Shown: positions 24,187-36,249, numbered from the stretch's first letter. The stretch: DNA of 64,000 nt from Pisolithus tinctorius (GCA_024663395.1 JANFAH010000050.1:1-64000), one strand, 5' to 3'. Translations and numbers: made by a program. The notes: generated from the letters alone by a model not told the origin.

Positions 24187-26269
24187 ATGTTAGAGGCGTT
24201 GTTGCGAGAATACGGCCTCCAGGCAAAGGCACTCGGTGCCCTCATTGCCCTTGCCATCCTCGGCAAGGCCGTACGGTCCCAGCTTAGGGCCCGAAGGCGT
24301 CTGCCTTTACCTCCTGGTCCTCCCGGTCATTGGTTGTTTGGAAATGCCCTTCCCAGGGAAAAGTACGTTCTTCTTTCACAGTTTATTTTGTATTGCAGCA
24401 GCAGCATTAACGCACTCTCCAGCCAATCTCAACAGTTCGCCGAATGGATCAACGAGTATGGCCCTATTATTTCGCTTCGGGTTGGCCCAAGGACTATGGT
24501 CATCATAGGGCGTTATCAGGTGCGCCTTACAGCCGGTCCTCTTAGTGGACTAGCTAAAACCGAGCGAACACCAGGAATCTGTAGATATTATGGAGAAGGA
24601 AGGCGGTTTGCTGGCAGATCGTCCCCGTGCAGTTGCGGCGGGTGAAATCTTGTCCCGTGGACTTCGGATGATCCTTGCCCCCGCTGGCGAGCAGTTCCGT
24701 AGATTACGCAGGTGAGCAAGAGACTTGGGAGTTACTATGCAGCGAACAGCTTCCCTAACCGTGTTGTAAACAGAGCTGCACACACCCATCTCCAGGCAAA
24801 AGCCGCAGAGTCATATGGCCCCATCCAAATGCAAGCCGCGCGCGATGTGATTATTGACATTCTTGATAACCCCAAGAACCATCAAGCGCACGCCAACCGC
24901 TACGCGGCATCCGTCATTCTACGTGTCACGTACGGCAAGTCGACAGCCACAGAGACGAATGCGCCTGAGATCGTCCTCATTCACAAGATGTTGAAGCGCT
25001 TCCAGACACTAATGCGTCCTGGAGCGCTTCTCGTCGAGAAGTACCCAATCTTGAAGTATGTGCCTGGATATGCAGGCTACCTTCACGAGTGGCGCAGAGA
25101 GGAACGCCAACTATTCCATGATCAGCTTAACCGTGTTGCCAAGGAATTAGTGAGTTCTTGCTAGATTGGCTAGACATATGATCCTGACGGGTACCTCAGA
25201 AAACGGGAAATCCTGGTCCTTCGTTTGCGAAATACCTCCTTGAGAACCAGGAGACACACAAGTTGTCTGATGAGGAGATGGCGTATCTCGCCGGTTCGCT
25301 CTTTGGTGCTGGCTCTGACACTGTAGGTCGTTGCCTTTTTGGCCTCATCCTACGGTTGACGTGTATGGGATTTCTAGACTGCTGTCGCTATCATGGTACT
25401 GGTCATGGCTGCCGCTCGCTTCCCTGAGGCCCAGGACGTTGTGCAGGAGGAACTCGACAACGTCGTCGGTCGCGACCGTGGTATGTTTCCCAGGCTCGTG
25501 AAACTTGCCAAGCTTGTTGATGTATGCAAATAGCACCTACCTTCGATGATTACAACGCGTTGCCTCAAATTCAGGCGTTCATGCTTGAATGTCTCCGCTG
25601 GCGTCCGGTCACTACACTCGGTACGGCTATCGTCTCTACGTGCGTCATTGACCCTGACCATATCATCCGCAGGCTTTGCCCACCGTGCTCAGACGGACAT
25701 CGTTTACGTACGTTAATTTATAGAATTCATGACGCCATAGCTGATCGTCACTACAGAAAGACATGTGTATTCCTGAGGGAGCGATCGTTTTCGGAAACCA
25801 CTGGTAAGCCAGTTCTTCCAAGGTATACCTCCGTCGAATAACCGTCCCTCACAGGGCTATTTCTCGGGACCCCGCTGTATACCCGAACCCCGACAAGTTC
25901 GACCCTCAGAGATGGTTAGGCAGTGACGGGCGTATCCGCGAAGACGTTCGGTTCCCCAGTTTCGGGTTCGGGAGACGGTAAGGCTGTTTGCGTACCACAT
26001 TCTATTTAAGCCCGGTGCTGACGACCGCGTCTTTGCACTTCAGTATTTGCCCTGGACAACACATTGCTAACCGGTCCATCTTCATCAATGCTTCGCTCCT
26101 TCTTTGGTCTTTCCGTATCACCCAGGATCCTAACGCCCCAATCAACGACAAGGGTTTCGTCGACGGTGTGATTGCCCACCCTAAACCTTTCGCTGCGTGC
26201 TTCACGCCTCGCATTGGGGACGAGAAACACCTGAGAAAGGTTATGGAGAAGTACGCACAGGATCTCTAA
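24187..26269 (+). CDS. Cytochrome P450 monooxygenase, 509 aa, 11 exons
   Basis: Exons: 24187-24362, 24423-24519, 24575-24711, 24774-25149, 25200-25322, 25378-25480, 25534-25620, 25673-25707, 25757-25803, 25855-25977, 26044-26269; all introns are 49-66 bp and phases agree. An N-terminal membrane helix (ALGALIALAILGKAV) is followed by the proline hinge LPLPPGPPGHWLFGN. Class marks: I-helix AGSDTT (299-304), ExxR as ECLR (356-359), PDKFDPQRW, and the heme loop FGFGRRICPG with Cys437 as the axial thiolate. It looks like the O-methylsterigmatocystin-oxidoreductase-like CYPs expanded in Agaricomycetes, anchored in the ER and reduced by a CPR partner. The substrate is unknown and no biosynthetic neighbours are visible. 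The acceptor of the first intron (AG at 24421-24422) has in-frame alternatives. Confidence 0.92.
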
Positions 26270-26710
26270 GGTGCTCGGTAATCCTTACGTGACTTGTATT
26301 TTCGGTTTTATTTCGCTTTGAATGGTTATACCGTGCGTTTCTTCGCAATTTAAACTTTCGAACGTCCCCCTCATAAGTGCGTCAGTGAGGAAGCATATGA
26401 ATGAAGGAGTAAGGAAAATAATTGGGGGCGTCCATGTTTCTGACGGAGAGGACTGCAGTGACTTGGAATTCTGATTGGGGCTGTCCTATCATTCTCCCGA
26501 GATGGATGTCTGTAGGCATTATTTATCTCTACACGAGAGTATCATGTCACGTGGATGGACGTGCTAGTAGTATCTGATTGGCTCGATGTGATGTCATCCC
26601 CTCCGTTACTGTCAACAAGCTTGGCAAGCCGTTAGCCAACTGGGTAGTGCGGCTCCTCCGGTTTGGAATACATATCTGTCCTTCGACTGCCTGCTATTCA
26701 GGCAGCGCAA
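26270..26710. other. Intergenic between P450 and MED21
   Basis: 3' flank of the P450 and promoter of the next gene; no further feature seen. Confidence 0.6.
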
Positions 26711-27416
26711 ATGCTGCAGGATCTCTCGCATATGGACCGTATAACGCAGCTGCAAGATGAGATACAAAGGGTAAAAGCTCTATTATTACGGTCGAAGGAT
26801 GCTAATTCACTATGGAACGATAGTTCCTTGTAATTATGTCGAGTAGCATTGCCTACCTCACCACTCGATCCACATTCCTTCAAGTCAGCGAGGAGATACC
26901 GATCACGAAACAGCGAAATCCGGACAAGTTTGATCCACCGGAGGTGTTTGAAGGTTCGCAGGGTTTCCACTTCTCATCGAGCTTGCGTTGACTTGGATGA
27001 CGCTCCCGCTCACTTTTCTCCAGCGAACAAGAAGGAACTGGTAGATGACCTGATCATGAAAGCGAAGCAAATCGAGGTGTTGATCCAGTCTTTACCTGTC
27101 CCAGAACCCGAGGAACAACAAGTCTGTCGTATATCAACTTCTGGGTGTCGTACTTTACTACTGACCGATTTTCTGTCACTAGGCAAAGCGTCTCCAGGAT
27201 TTGGAAAACGAGATGACGGTCGCAAACCAAGAATATATCCAAGCTGTCGAGCGTGCTAGTATGTCCTTCGTTTGCATGTCAATAGACATCCTTCGCCTCT
27301 CGTTGATGATATCCCCTCCAGAAAGTTTACATGGCCAGTTCTCGGAACTCTTACGCACGATGCTTGACAAGGCGGACATCGAGGCTAGTTTGCTTTCGGG
27401 GCAGAAACCCAACTGA
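26711..27416 (+). CDS. MED21: Mediator complex subunit 21 (SRB7), 152 aa, 5 exons
   Basis: Exons 26711-26770, 26824-26953, 27024-27121, 27183-27258 and 27322-27416 join into 153 codons ending in TGA. The protein begins MLQDLSHMDRITQLQDEIQ, continues with SSIAYLTTRST and an ITKQRNPDKFDPPEVF loop, then two long amphipathic helices (KELVDDLIMKAKQIEVLIQS and RLQDLENEMTVANQEYIQAV). This is the MED21/SRB7 layout, a short helical-hairpin protein that forms a coiled coil with MED7 in the middle module of Mediator and links activators to RNA polymerase II. Length suits the family (about 130-160). A second ATG at 26732 (MDRITQLQ) is the start used in many family members, so the true start may be there. 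Confidence 0.92.
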
Positions 27417-28137
27417 GGTTCTGCTTTTCTCAAGCCTTCGTATCCTCCTCTTCCTCCACCACCACTCACCGGGGGTTGCGTCGTCCGGCGTGACGGGCGT
27501 ACCTATCTGCTCTGGGCCCGCGGGGGGATGCATCGCGATCACATTGTCATTTACAAACGCATGTTACCACCAATGTAATCCAGCTTCTCTGGGGCTCATT
27601 TTGCTTGAGTACTTATGTATGAGAACTCAGAAAACCGGTCATCCAGTAGCTTGCTCCGTGGTCTGGAAAGTTTAAACCAGTCAATATTCAAACAACCTGG
27701 CGTGCATCGTGCTTTCTGTTAGGCTCTGGAGCCTTGCGCCCGGACTTGCTTAATAGCTACCCAATAAAAGGAATCGTTCCGATGTGGAACGTCTTGACAG
27801 CTTTGCTCAGCTTTTTTTATTGCCTTTGATCCTATCTGTTCCGTAGATATGTGCTGGCATACTTGTGCCTATTCCCTACAGTACAAAAGGGCCTATGTAG
27901 TACAATGTATGGGGTCTTTTTCCCTCCCTCGAATTAACAGACTGCATTATCTGGAAACTCCAAGTAGCCTTTAGATCAGAGAAGAATTCTGTCGTCCTAT
28001 CTTCGCATCACTGTTACCCAAGCCGACTGCCTGCCCGCGTGGTAATCGCGGTACTGGACACCAGTGAGGAATTGAGTATGTAGCTGCGATGGTGACTCGA
28101 GCGTCTATACCCTCTGCATCACCGCCGACGATCTACG
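27417..28137. other. Intergenic, no gene recognised
   Basis: Contains the 3' flank of MED21 and the promoter region of the deaminase-like gene. Nothing else is recognisable. Confidence 0.5.
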
Positions 28138-29659
28138 ATGGCAACGATATCCGGCCCATCTGCAGCTGCTTTGCACTCCTTGTCGCCTTCCGACGTCGAT
28201 TTTCTGCAATCGTTACCCAAGGCTGAGCTCCACGCCCATCTCAACGGATGCATCCCTTTACAGACACTCACAGACCTCACTGAGCATCTGACCCTGCCCG
28301 CAGACACCACCGATGAGATAGCAGCAACAGTCGCAAGATTGAAGTCTGGGTTGACGCTAAATGACGTATCAGAGTTCTTTCCGTTGTTTTCTGCGATCTA
28401 TGCTATCACTTCGACCCCATCAGCACTGGGCCGGGTCACTCGGGATGTTCTCGATTCATTCCTCAAGGCCGAGAGCAATCCTCCACCAGGTTTTGCATAT
28501 ACACCTGCCCCCGAATGCAGCTACCTCGAACTGCGCACGACTCCCCGCGCAACTGCACAAATGTCCCGGTACACGTACCTGACCACTGTGCTAGATGAGA
28601 TCGAGAAATTCTCAGCTGATCAGGCAGCGTTGATCGTTTCCATCGATCGACGGATGTCTGAGGCAGACGCGAAAGAGTGCGTTGATCTTGCTATCGCGCT
28701 TCGAGCTGCGGGTAGGCGTGTAGTGGGGCTGGACCTGTGTGGTGATCCGGGAAAGGGTGACATTGCCACGTTCGAGAAACATTTCAAGAGAGGAAAAGAC
28801 GCTGGATTGGGACTTACTCTTCACATTGCCGAGGTGTGTGTCATACTATATTCCGTTCTACAGCCTGCCTGGAAGTTATGGTGCAGACCAAGGGAAATAC
28901 CACCGCAGAATCACTCGCCCTACTTGACTGGCGTCCGGATAGGCTTGGGCATGCAACCTTCCTTTCTGACGAGCACAAGGCATTGTTTTTCGCCGATCTG
29001 CTGCAACCGGATTCTGTCCCTTCGCCGGCAACTGAGTCCAACTCGGTTCAACCATGGGACCCTGAACATCCGCTCCATACAGCATACCTGACTGCATATA
29101 AGACCCATCTGAAGCGCATTCACGAGGAAAGCACGGAATCTGAGGAAGCTCGCCGGATGTTGAGTTACCACATTGACGCTGACAAAGGGGCACGTCGTGC
29201 TGCGTTGAAAGACATCGAAGCTTTGTCGAAGCGGCGGAACGGTGCATACAAGCCCTGTATCGAGATCTGCCTTAGCTCCAATTTGCTGTGAGTTCGGGAG
29301 CACCATTGTTTTATTTCTCGATCTTGCGTTACGTCTCACACCACGTGCAGTTCCAGGACTGTACAGTCTCTCGAATCCCACCATATACAATATTACCTCG
29401 CAAATGACCATCCTATTTCAATATGCGTATGCGCTGAATTTTGCTTTATACTGTTTTGTTGTACTGAATTTTGCACCACTGGCATCGCTTATTGTAGACT
29501 GACGATACCCTCCCATTCCGGACTACTCTGCTAGCCGAATACGCCCAGCTCCTCGCAAAGCCTCCTTTGGGTCTTGGCCTTGGCCGCGAGCAGGTGAAGA
29601 GGATCGCAGCGATGGGCATGGAAGCGCGTTTTGTTCAAGGCAGAGTTGAAGTAAAGTAG
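28138..29659 (+). CDS. Adenosine-deaminase-like protein (ADAL / N6-methyl-AMP deaminase type), 444 aa, 4 exons
   Basis: Exons 28138-28833, 28887-29287, 29351-29426, 29498-29659. Metal and catalytic motifs of the adenosine deaminase superfamily are present in order: LPKAELHAHLNG (HxH at 32-34), VVGLDLCGDP, LTLHIAE (His229, Glu232), RLGHATFL (His254), CLSSN, and HPISICTDD with the zinc-binding Asp. The HAHLNG motif and absence of a signal peptide fit the cytosolic ADAL branch, which removes the amino or methylamino group from N6-modified AMP, rather than secreted ADGF. The protein is about 80 residues longer than typical members because of a charged insert between His254 and CLSSN. The last exon ends ...GRVEVK and TAG at 29657. 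Confidence 0.9.
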
Positions 29660-29803
29660 TCATAGTACATGTATGAATAGATGTCTGTGTTTCCCGGATT
29701 CGCAATGTTTAGCTAGTCAAAAATCCAAGTGTATTATTAGATACCGGTACATCCAAGAGTGTTTTGAGTATTTTGAGGTAAGAGGAAATAAGTTGCAAAA
29801 AGT

Positions 29804-29901
29804 GGGCTCGACCGGGAATTGAACCCGGGTCACGTACATCTGACCACCCGGGGTGGCGGGTTATTCCCGAAGCACGTATCTTACTACTGGACCATCGAGC
29901 C
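29804..29901 (-). tRNA. tRNA-Pro (CGG) with 27 nt intron
   Basis: On the minus strand the 7 bp acceptor stem GGCTCGA/TCGAGCC closes perfectly. A D-arm (GTCC...GAT), a TTC-type T-arm (CCGGG TTCAATT CCCGG) and an anticodon loop TTCGGG + T complete the cloverleaf. The anticodon CGG reads CCG proline codons. The intron occupies 29865-29839, directly 3' of position 37 as expected, and contains a CCG that can pair with the anticodon. With the intron removed the tRNA is 71 nt, with a 4 nt variable loop. The sequence strongly resembles eukaryotic tRNA-Pro (first bases GGCTCG). No CCA is encoded. Confidence 0.93.
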
Positions 29902-30177
29902 GCGATAACCTTGGAAAGGCCTCGACCTACAAGGTGCTAAATTCCAGACAGGATACATTTGGGGTCACACTCTGTTGAACTTGGACTTTGCAACCACCCT
30001 TTAATGTCCGCATATGATCTTCGACTTCGATTTCGGAAATGTTCTGGGTTTGCCTATGGAAGGCTTCTGGGCGTCAATTTCTCCCTCTCCCAACGTACAT
30101 CTCCACAAGTCATCCTACCGAGCCCTCTTGATCTAGTCAGCCCCGCCGTCTGACTCTCTTGAGAGGACTTCGTCAGT

Positions 30178-33100
30178 ATGGCCATATTTCAGTGGGAAAA
30201 CATCGAACAGTTCATCGGTCTTGTTAACTTGTTATCTCTGCGCAATGGTGGTCAAGTTGGACCAAAGACGGGGAAAGAGGAAGAAGAAGTTCAATGTAGC
30301 ACTAACACCGAGGTCAGCGGGGGCGAATCAGATGTCAGGGAGAGTAAGGAGGACGAACTAAAGCGGCGCTTTCTCGACAAGTTTGCGGAAGCTATTTCGA
30401 ACGACAAAGGTGACAGGCATGTCGCTGTTTGCTCTGTGGCACTCCGCGAGTCCCGGGGGGATCGATGCCCTGACGGGAACGTTAAAGTTTCCTTGCTGGT
30501 CTCCCGTAATCAGGATTTCGAGCAGGAGGATAAGAATTTTTTTGGCACCCTTGAAAGGTTGCTCGCCGCTATCGGCGCTACTGTGTCCGAACAGATAAGC
30601 ACTGGTATGTATATTGTTATACTCTGTGGTAGACTTCTAGCCGTTGACATACATATATGTACGTCTTAGGTTTGCTTGCAGTTGAAAAGGAGCTTTGGGA
30701 GGAGTTGGTACGCTACAATCAACTCCGCCTCGATTATCACGCAAATAGCCTACGTGTCAATCTGCAAACGTTCAAGGCCGATGGATGCATACCTCCGCAT
30801 AACGACTCTCGTTCACCGCGGGGCGGCGATTCCGAACAGAGAACTTTCTGTGATGACTGTAGCACCGGCCTCTATTCAGATGCTTCTCATGGTGCCCGCG
30901 TGAAATGTGCCCAGGAGCACATCCGTGATCTGGGTAACATCCTTTCTTCCCGTGATGACAGAGCGACTCGGCGACGCCTTCTTGCTGAGCATACCTATTC
31001 TCTCCGTCATATGAAGTCTCTCAGGGTATTTCTCGATTCCGGTCCGGGGGCTTTAGTTGGGCGTAAGCTCATCTCGGACATACACTGGTTGGGCCGTTTG
31101 AGGTCCTGCTATAACACGCTTGTGGAAGCAGCACTTAATATTCCTGGATTTTCTCGGCTGTCCATCGTTCCTGTGCAAAACCTTTCACCTCGTGTCTGTC
31201 CGTCCACCTTACCCACTCTGGCGGATGTGATGAATTGTCTGGGTCAGACCTTGAATCCGACCTCTGTCAAAAGATTTATCGACGAACGGTCAAGTGTCAC
31301 TAGTGCAGAGCACGATTTCAAGCAGCGTCAGAATAAAATCACGAGGCGACATCTCTCAACTCATGCAGAGCTTCAGCTCGTCCTTTATATCCTAAGGACA
31401 ATGGAAATGAAAACTGTGCACGGGGAAATATATCCCTACATTGGATGCAGCAAGTTGTCTTGCTTCCTTTGCACCATTTTCCTCGAGCTCTGGGGTCAGT
31501 CTGGCTTTGCATTTAGGACCCGCGGGAGTCATGGGAAAATTTACGCGTTGTGGTCCATCCCGGACGTGGATGGATTTCATGACGATATGGTCTCAGGCCT
31601 CAATTTAGCATTGAAGAAGATGCGAAACTTGCTACTTTGCGAGTTGACAAACCCCGTCACACTAACTGCTCATGTCGCCGAATCCTCTGCTGGAGTTACG
31701 GATTACAGTCCCCGGTCCTCTTTCATTCATCAATATCACAGTGCGTTGACTGCCCGACGCGAATTCGACTTTCTGCGCGCACATACGCGCAAGAGCTTCG
31801 TCAGGTGCGTACTTGCGGTGTGTATGTAATTGTGCGCGCTGACCTTGCTACTTCTTAGGAGCATTGACCCAGTCGAAGGAGGAAAGACACACAACATGCC
31901 TGGTGCTTTTACGCCCACTGAACCTCCAGTGTACTCCGGAGAGTGCGAAAATTGCGAGTATAAGACTTCAGAAGATTGCAGCGAATATCATAGCATGTGC
32001 TCGTACTCCGGGTCGGTTGAAGAATCAGAAAACTACGGCATTTCCACGGCTTTGGAACACTCGGAAGGCCCGGGGCTCTCCGGAGAATACGGAGATTGTG
32101 ATCGCCACGGCATGCCTGGCGCTTTTAAATCTGTGAAAACACCAGAGCCCTCTGGAGAATGCGAACACTGCGCATGCGAAACCTCAAGGAGGTGCTCCAA
32201 ATGTCTTGGCCCTTGGCTGTGCAGTGATCGCTGTGAGAATGAGTGGGACTACTTCGGACATACCTTCCGGTGTGCCATAGGCCGACCTCTGGACACTGCC
32301 GACTACCTTGTCCGGGCCTGCCGGACAGGCTCGTTGGACGACGTTGATGGGGACACTGCGGAGGACTTTGGATTCGCGAAATTTGCGTCGGACCGCGACT
32401 TGCAGAGGCTCTTTGGTTTGTATGTCGGCCTCACGCGTATGGGTGTCCGAAGTCGAGAACTGCACAAGTGGAAAATGGAGGGCACTCTGACAGAAAATAT
32501 CATAGCCAAATATGAAGTGATACCCGAACGCGTCCGTGGCGTGTATTACCCGTGGTTCCGTAAGAACCTGGTCATCTTCAATTCGCGAGATGTACAGCCG
32601 GATTTCCTAGCGATTGCCCGGCCTTACCTCGACCCAGAAGATAGGAACAAGGAGCCCCACGAATTGGTCCCGGAGGCAAAACGCAAGTCTTTCTTGCTGT
32701 ATTCCATGCTGCTAAATGGGTACCATCCGAACCCTTCGCTGTCTGACACAGTCTGTAAAGACCTTTATTTCGAGTTCGGTTTCGTAACCGGGATTGGGTC
32801 CGAGGGCGAGGAGGTGTTACCTTGGGTTTACGGATTTCTCATTAGCAGATGCCCGTTCACAATGTTCTGGAATGCATTTCAGACCAACAGTCTCACGGCA
32901 TTGATGGATGCAAAGGGGCTTGAATCGGTGCGCAAGCGAGTCAAGCATCTGGGCGCCTTCCTAAAGATCAAGCCCAACGATTGCTGCCCCACTGTATGGT
33001 ACCTCAGACTCTTCGTCCACTCGCCAGATGTGGACCCTCCACCACATGTGGCCGTGGACTATGGATTTTTTAACTGCAAGTCAGTTGAAGAAATATTCGC

Positions 33101-33392
33101 TCTCAAAGGGGTATACAAAGAGGTTCTCGAGTCTCCAATGGTCGACCCCATGGAATTGCACGCGGCCTGTATCCAGGGGAAGCTGTATGACTTCGTGTGC
33201 CAACATAAACCAAACCTTGAGCAAAGGTTCAAGGGGTTAATGACCAACATGTACCCGCTCCCTGGCAATGTTAAATGGGCCGGTATGCGCACGGAGAATG
33301 TCTTGATACTAGATTCTACTCCAGAAGTGGCTCACAACCTGTTGCCTGCCTTTAAACGACAAGCTACTCGCATATTTTATGTAGAGAAATGA
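30178..33392 (+). CDS. OTT_1508-like deaminase fused to a MYND zinc finger, 1031 aa, 3 exons
   Basis: Exons 30178-30604, 30670-31804 and 31859-33392 form one continuous frame (1032 codons). The middle contains the deaminase signature seen in fungal OTT_1508-like proteins: a zinc-binding, proton-shuttling HAE (374-376; STHAELQLVLYILR) and YIGCSKLSCFLC with the CxxC at Cys407/Cys410. Next comes a Cys-rich region with a canonical MYND finger: Cys622/625/633/636/642/646, His655, Cys659. About 70 residues earlier a similar block (Cys550, 553, 561) has lost later ligands, and both follow a PGAF...SGEC repeat, so this is a duplicated and degenerated finger. The C-terminal about 370 residues are unrecognised globular sequence. 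Deaminases of this class act on nucleic-acid or nucleotide bases; MYND domains bind proteins. The combined role is unknown. The second intron keeps the frame, so one gene is favoured over two. Confidence 0.85.
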
Positions 33393-34252
33393 CGCCGGCT
33401 TGGTGCAATATGTAAGATGACTTGGTTCATTCCTACCTCGTCCTCATCCCATTTATCGCATTTTCCGCTCTCCCGCCTAGTGCTGTATAATGGACAGCCT
33501 CTTGATAGAACCCTGTTTTCTGTGGTTTGTCCCCCCCGTGTATGCTAGGTCCCTTCTATGTTTCTTCGCATTAGCCGCACCACGAATGAGTGCGTATACG
33601 ATGCCAGATTTGCTGGGAAAGGCATTCTTTCAGAACCAATCCAAAGGAGGCCAGGCCATTTCGTGTCGCACACAACCGCCGTCAAATTCAAGGGAACGAA
33701 TAGGCGCAGGGACATTCACCACTGGCACGCTGCGTTCCCTGAGGAGATTCGAATGCCCATGGCATCTCGAATGGCCGTGTTAGCAAACTACGGCACAGGA
33801 TGCTGCGAGGATACCGCAATGTGACCATCGGAAGGCAAGCCCTTGATACCAATAAGCAGGATGCCTGGTACCCTCCAGGAGTACTCCTCTTTTTCAGCAA
33901 ACTAAGCAACTTCGGGTAACGGAAAGTGTTAGATTGCCTTCAAGACTCTGGAACGATTGAATTCAACCTAGGTTACAATGTCTAAAATGCTAGAGGCTAC
34001 CGTCAATTCTGCGTAGAGGTCGCACTGCACTAGCCACAAAATTATCAATAATTATGGCTGTTGGATGGGAACTAATTACCATTTACAGATAATTAAGACA
34101 CCCATAGGCCACGTGACTTTTATGAGATGCATCACGTGAAAGTCATGTGACCTTGGGAGAGTATTGAGGCACATGGGCCTAGTCCATCACCGGTGAGTGG
34201 TCACGTGACTAAAGCTTTATTCATTTCCTGATGCAGGCTATCATTGCATAAA
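33393..34252. other. Intergenic with E-box cluster
   Basis: 3' flank of the deaminase-MYND gene and the promoter of the phosphotransferase. The frame at 33558-33824 has no family resemblance. A notable CACGTG cluster sits at 34110-34207. Confidence 0.55.
34110..34207. promoter_or_regulatory. CACGTG (E-box/CLEAR-like) cluster upstream of the phosphotransferase gene
   Basis: Perfect CACGTG hexamers at 34110-34115, 34133-34138 and 34202-34207, plus a near match CATGTG at 34144-34149. CACGTGACTTT (34110-34120) and AAAGTCATGTG (34139-34149) form an inverted repeat with one mismatch. All lie within 145 bp of the start codon at 34253. CACGTG is bound by bHLH factors such as Cbf1, Pho4 or SREBP-type proteins. 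Confidence 0.65.
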
Positions 34253-35688
34253 ATGAACATCCCGAAAGGCGCAATCCGCTCATCCGGACTCCAGTTACTA
34301 TTGGATCATGACGTTCCTCTTAAACCTCCACCGTCCATCGCTGATGCTCTCACCAACATCCCTGATTCAGCGAGGAAATTTTTCGCCTCTGTATCGAGTC
34401 CCACTGAGATTCTGTCCTCGAAACTCGTCTCTAGAGTAGAAGGGATCGATGTTATCGAGGGGGGTTACAACTTTGTACATATCCTTAACCTCGACATTGG
34501 TGAATCTGGCCGCCCCTTTCCCTTTGTTTTGCGCTTTCCAATTGATCCCGATATCATCTCCCGATGGCAGACTTGTACAGCTGTAGGCTGTATGATGTAT
34601 TGTCAGCAACACCCCGATCTCAATATACCCACTCCAGCCATCTACGCTTATAACTGCACTTATGGATCGGAATTCATTGCCATGGAATATATCGATGGAG
34701 ATACCCTGAACGACGTGTGGCTGGACCTTCCAGAGGAGGAAAAGCAGAATATGGTCAACCAAGTCGTAGAGATAATGCGCACGATGAGGACAAAGACGAG
34801 CTTCAAGTTGATCGGAGGAATCAGCCCAGATGGTTGCTCCTGTCCTCTAGTCGATGACAGGGATGCCACGAGTGGGAAGGTATGATTACTTGGACCGTAT
34901 AACTCGGCGGACGCTGAACCTCGTACAGGGGGTAGTTGATGGTTTCAGTCTATACGATATTGGGCCGTTAGTGCTTCGACGACCATTTTCGCTCACATCT
35001 ACGTCGTGTACTGAAACTTTAATCAGGTACGAATCCGTGCGAGAATACCTTCAGTCCGTCTTCGACCGTCAATTCCATCACATGGATCAAATGCTGCGCA
35101 AAGGTACACTCTCGGCTTACGAAGCAGAGTACAGGAAGGAGATGAGCGAGTGCCTTCGCAATTTGACGCTGGAGGAGGCGTTCGAACTTATAAAGAGAAA
35201 GAGGGATGATTTTATGGCACAGCCGTACGACTGCAAATACCCATTCGTGTTGCGGCATGGCGATTTACATGGGCGGAATGTCATGGTGAGGTATGTTCTA
35301 CTTTCTCTTGGAAGTCTTTCAGAGCGAAGTTGATGCAACGCCTAGCCATTCTTCCCCCCGCCGTATACTGGCGATTCTCGATTGGGACTTTGGTGGTTCC
35401 CATGCACTCCCGCTCGCTGACGAAGCCTTCGAGGTGTCCTCCCCAGACAGCAACGAAAATACTGATGTGCGCGTAAAACAAGGGGACGAGTTGTTTAATA
35501 CACTACTCCAGATCAATAAGCTCGTCGGATTTCTCCCGAGCGACGATCAGCTGACCAAATTAGTGGCATCCATGAAACTGTACGTCCTTGACTGCGAAGC
35601 CAAGACAGCACGAGGCAGCCATGTCATTGCGAGCGTTGGTGCTGATCCCAGTATCGATGCTGATATCCCCATTGATACTGAGGAATAA
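34253..35688 (+). CDS. APH-like phosphotransferase (protein-kinase fold), 429 aa, 4 exons
   Basis: Exons 34253-34879, 34929-34966, 35027-35285, 35323-35688. The last intron is only 37 bp. Motifs follow the aminoglycoside-phosphotransferase/choline-kinase-like fold: a nucleotide-binding N-lobe (EGIDVIEGGYNFVHIL, FVLRFPI), hinge IAMEYIDGDTLNDVW, the fungal DGFSLYDIGPYESVREYLQ insert, catalytic loop HGDLHGRNVM (Asp301) and metal-binding ILDWDFGG (Asp328). The C-terminus is acidic (DADIPIDTEE). These phosphotransferase enzyme family proteins are numerous in Agaricomycetes and act on small molecules; the substrate is unknown. The adjacent deaminase-MYND gene is on the same strand but 860 bp away, so no functional link follows. 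Confidence 0.88.
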
Positions 35689-36249
35689 ACTGGTGTTTGG
35701 AGTATGTAAATGAAACCTGTGCGTGGAAGTGGATATCTGGTATGTAGCTACCCTGTTGAGGTACTCTACATTCTATGAATGATTGTACAGCATGCACCAC
35801 TGCAGGCCCCAAACAAGGATGAGTGCACTAATAACAGGAGATAACATGTGTCAGCGTAGTCGTCGTCCCTGACTTAGTGCTCTTGATGATTCCGCCTGCA
35901 TCAGCATTAATGACTGCTCCCAGTGATACGCAACATCTTGACTTTTTGCATTGAAGGCTGGGAAATGGAAGGTGTGATATCTGGGTTGAACATAACATCT
36001 TGGTGGGCATGCGTGATTTCCACTGCTTCCTTGGTCCTTGCCCGAGCAGCCACAGAAGTGATGGGCACTCAGTGATTGTAAAGGGTCCTATTTTTCCAGT
36101 CCTGACGGTATGAATTACTGTTAGGTGGCAGACACATCAGTGGCAAAACCACCTGTACAAGGGAATGGCAAGATAGCTTTCTTAGAATTGGCTGGTCATG
36201 ACTCTGATAGTATGAAATTGCTGTTAGGTGGCAGGCTGACAGCTCCTCC
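35689..36249. other. Transition from genic DNA to transposon-rich DNA
   Basis: CG dinucleotides are common up to about 36.0 kb and become rare after about 36.1 kb. No coding sequence was found. Two copies of a short GTTAGGTGGCAG motif (36120-36131 and 36224-36235) flank about 90 bases. Confidence 0.6.

Noticed and set aside
33558..33824. 88-codon frame downstream of the deaminase-MYND gene
   Set aside because: No domain, no conserved motif, probably 3' flank.
24187..35688. Secondary-metabolite gene cluster around the P450
   Set aside because: Neighbours are MED21, a nucleoside-type deaminase, a tRNA, the deaminase-MYND protein and a kinase-like gene; no synthase or tailoring set is present.
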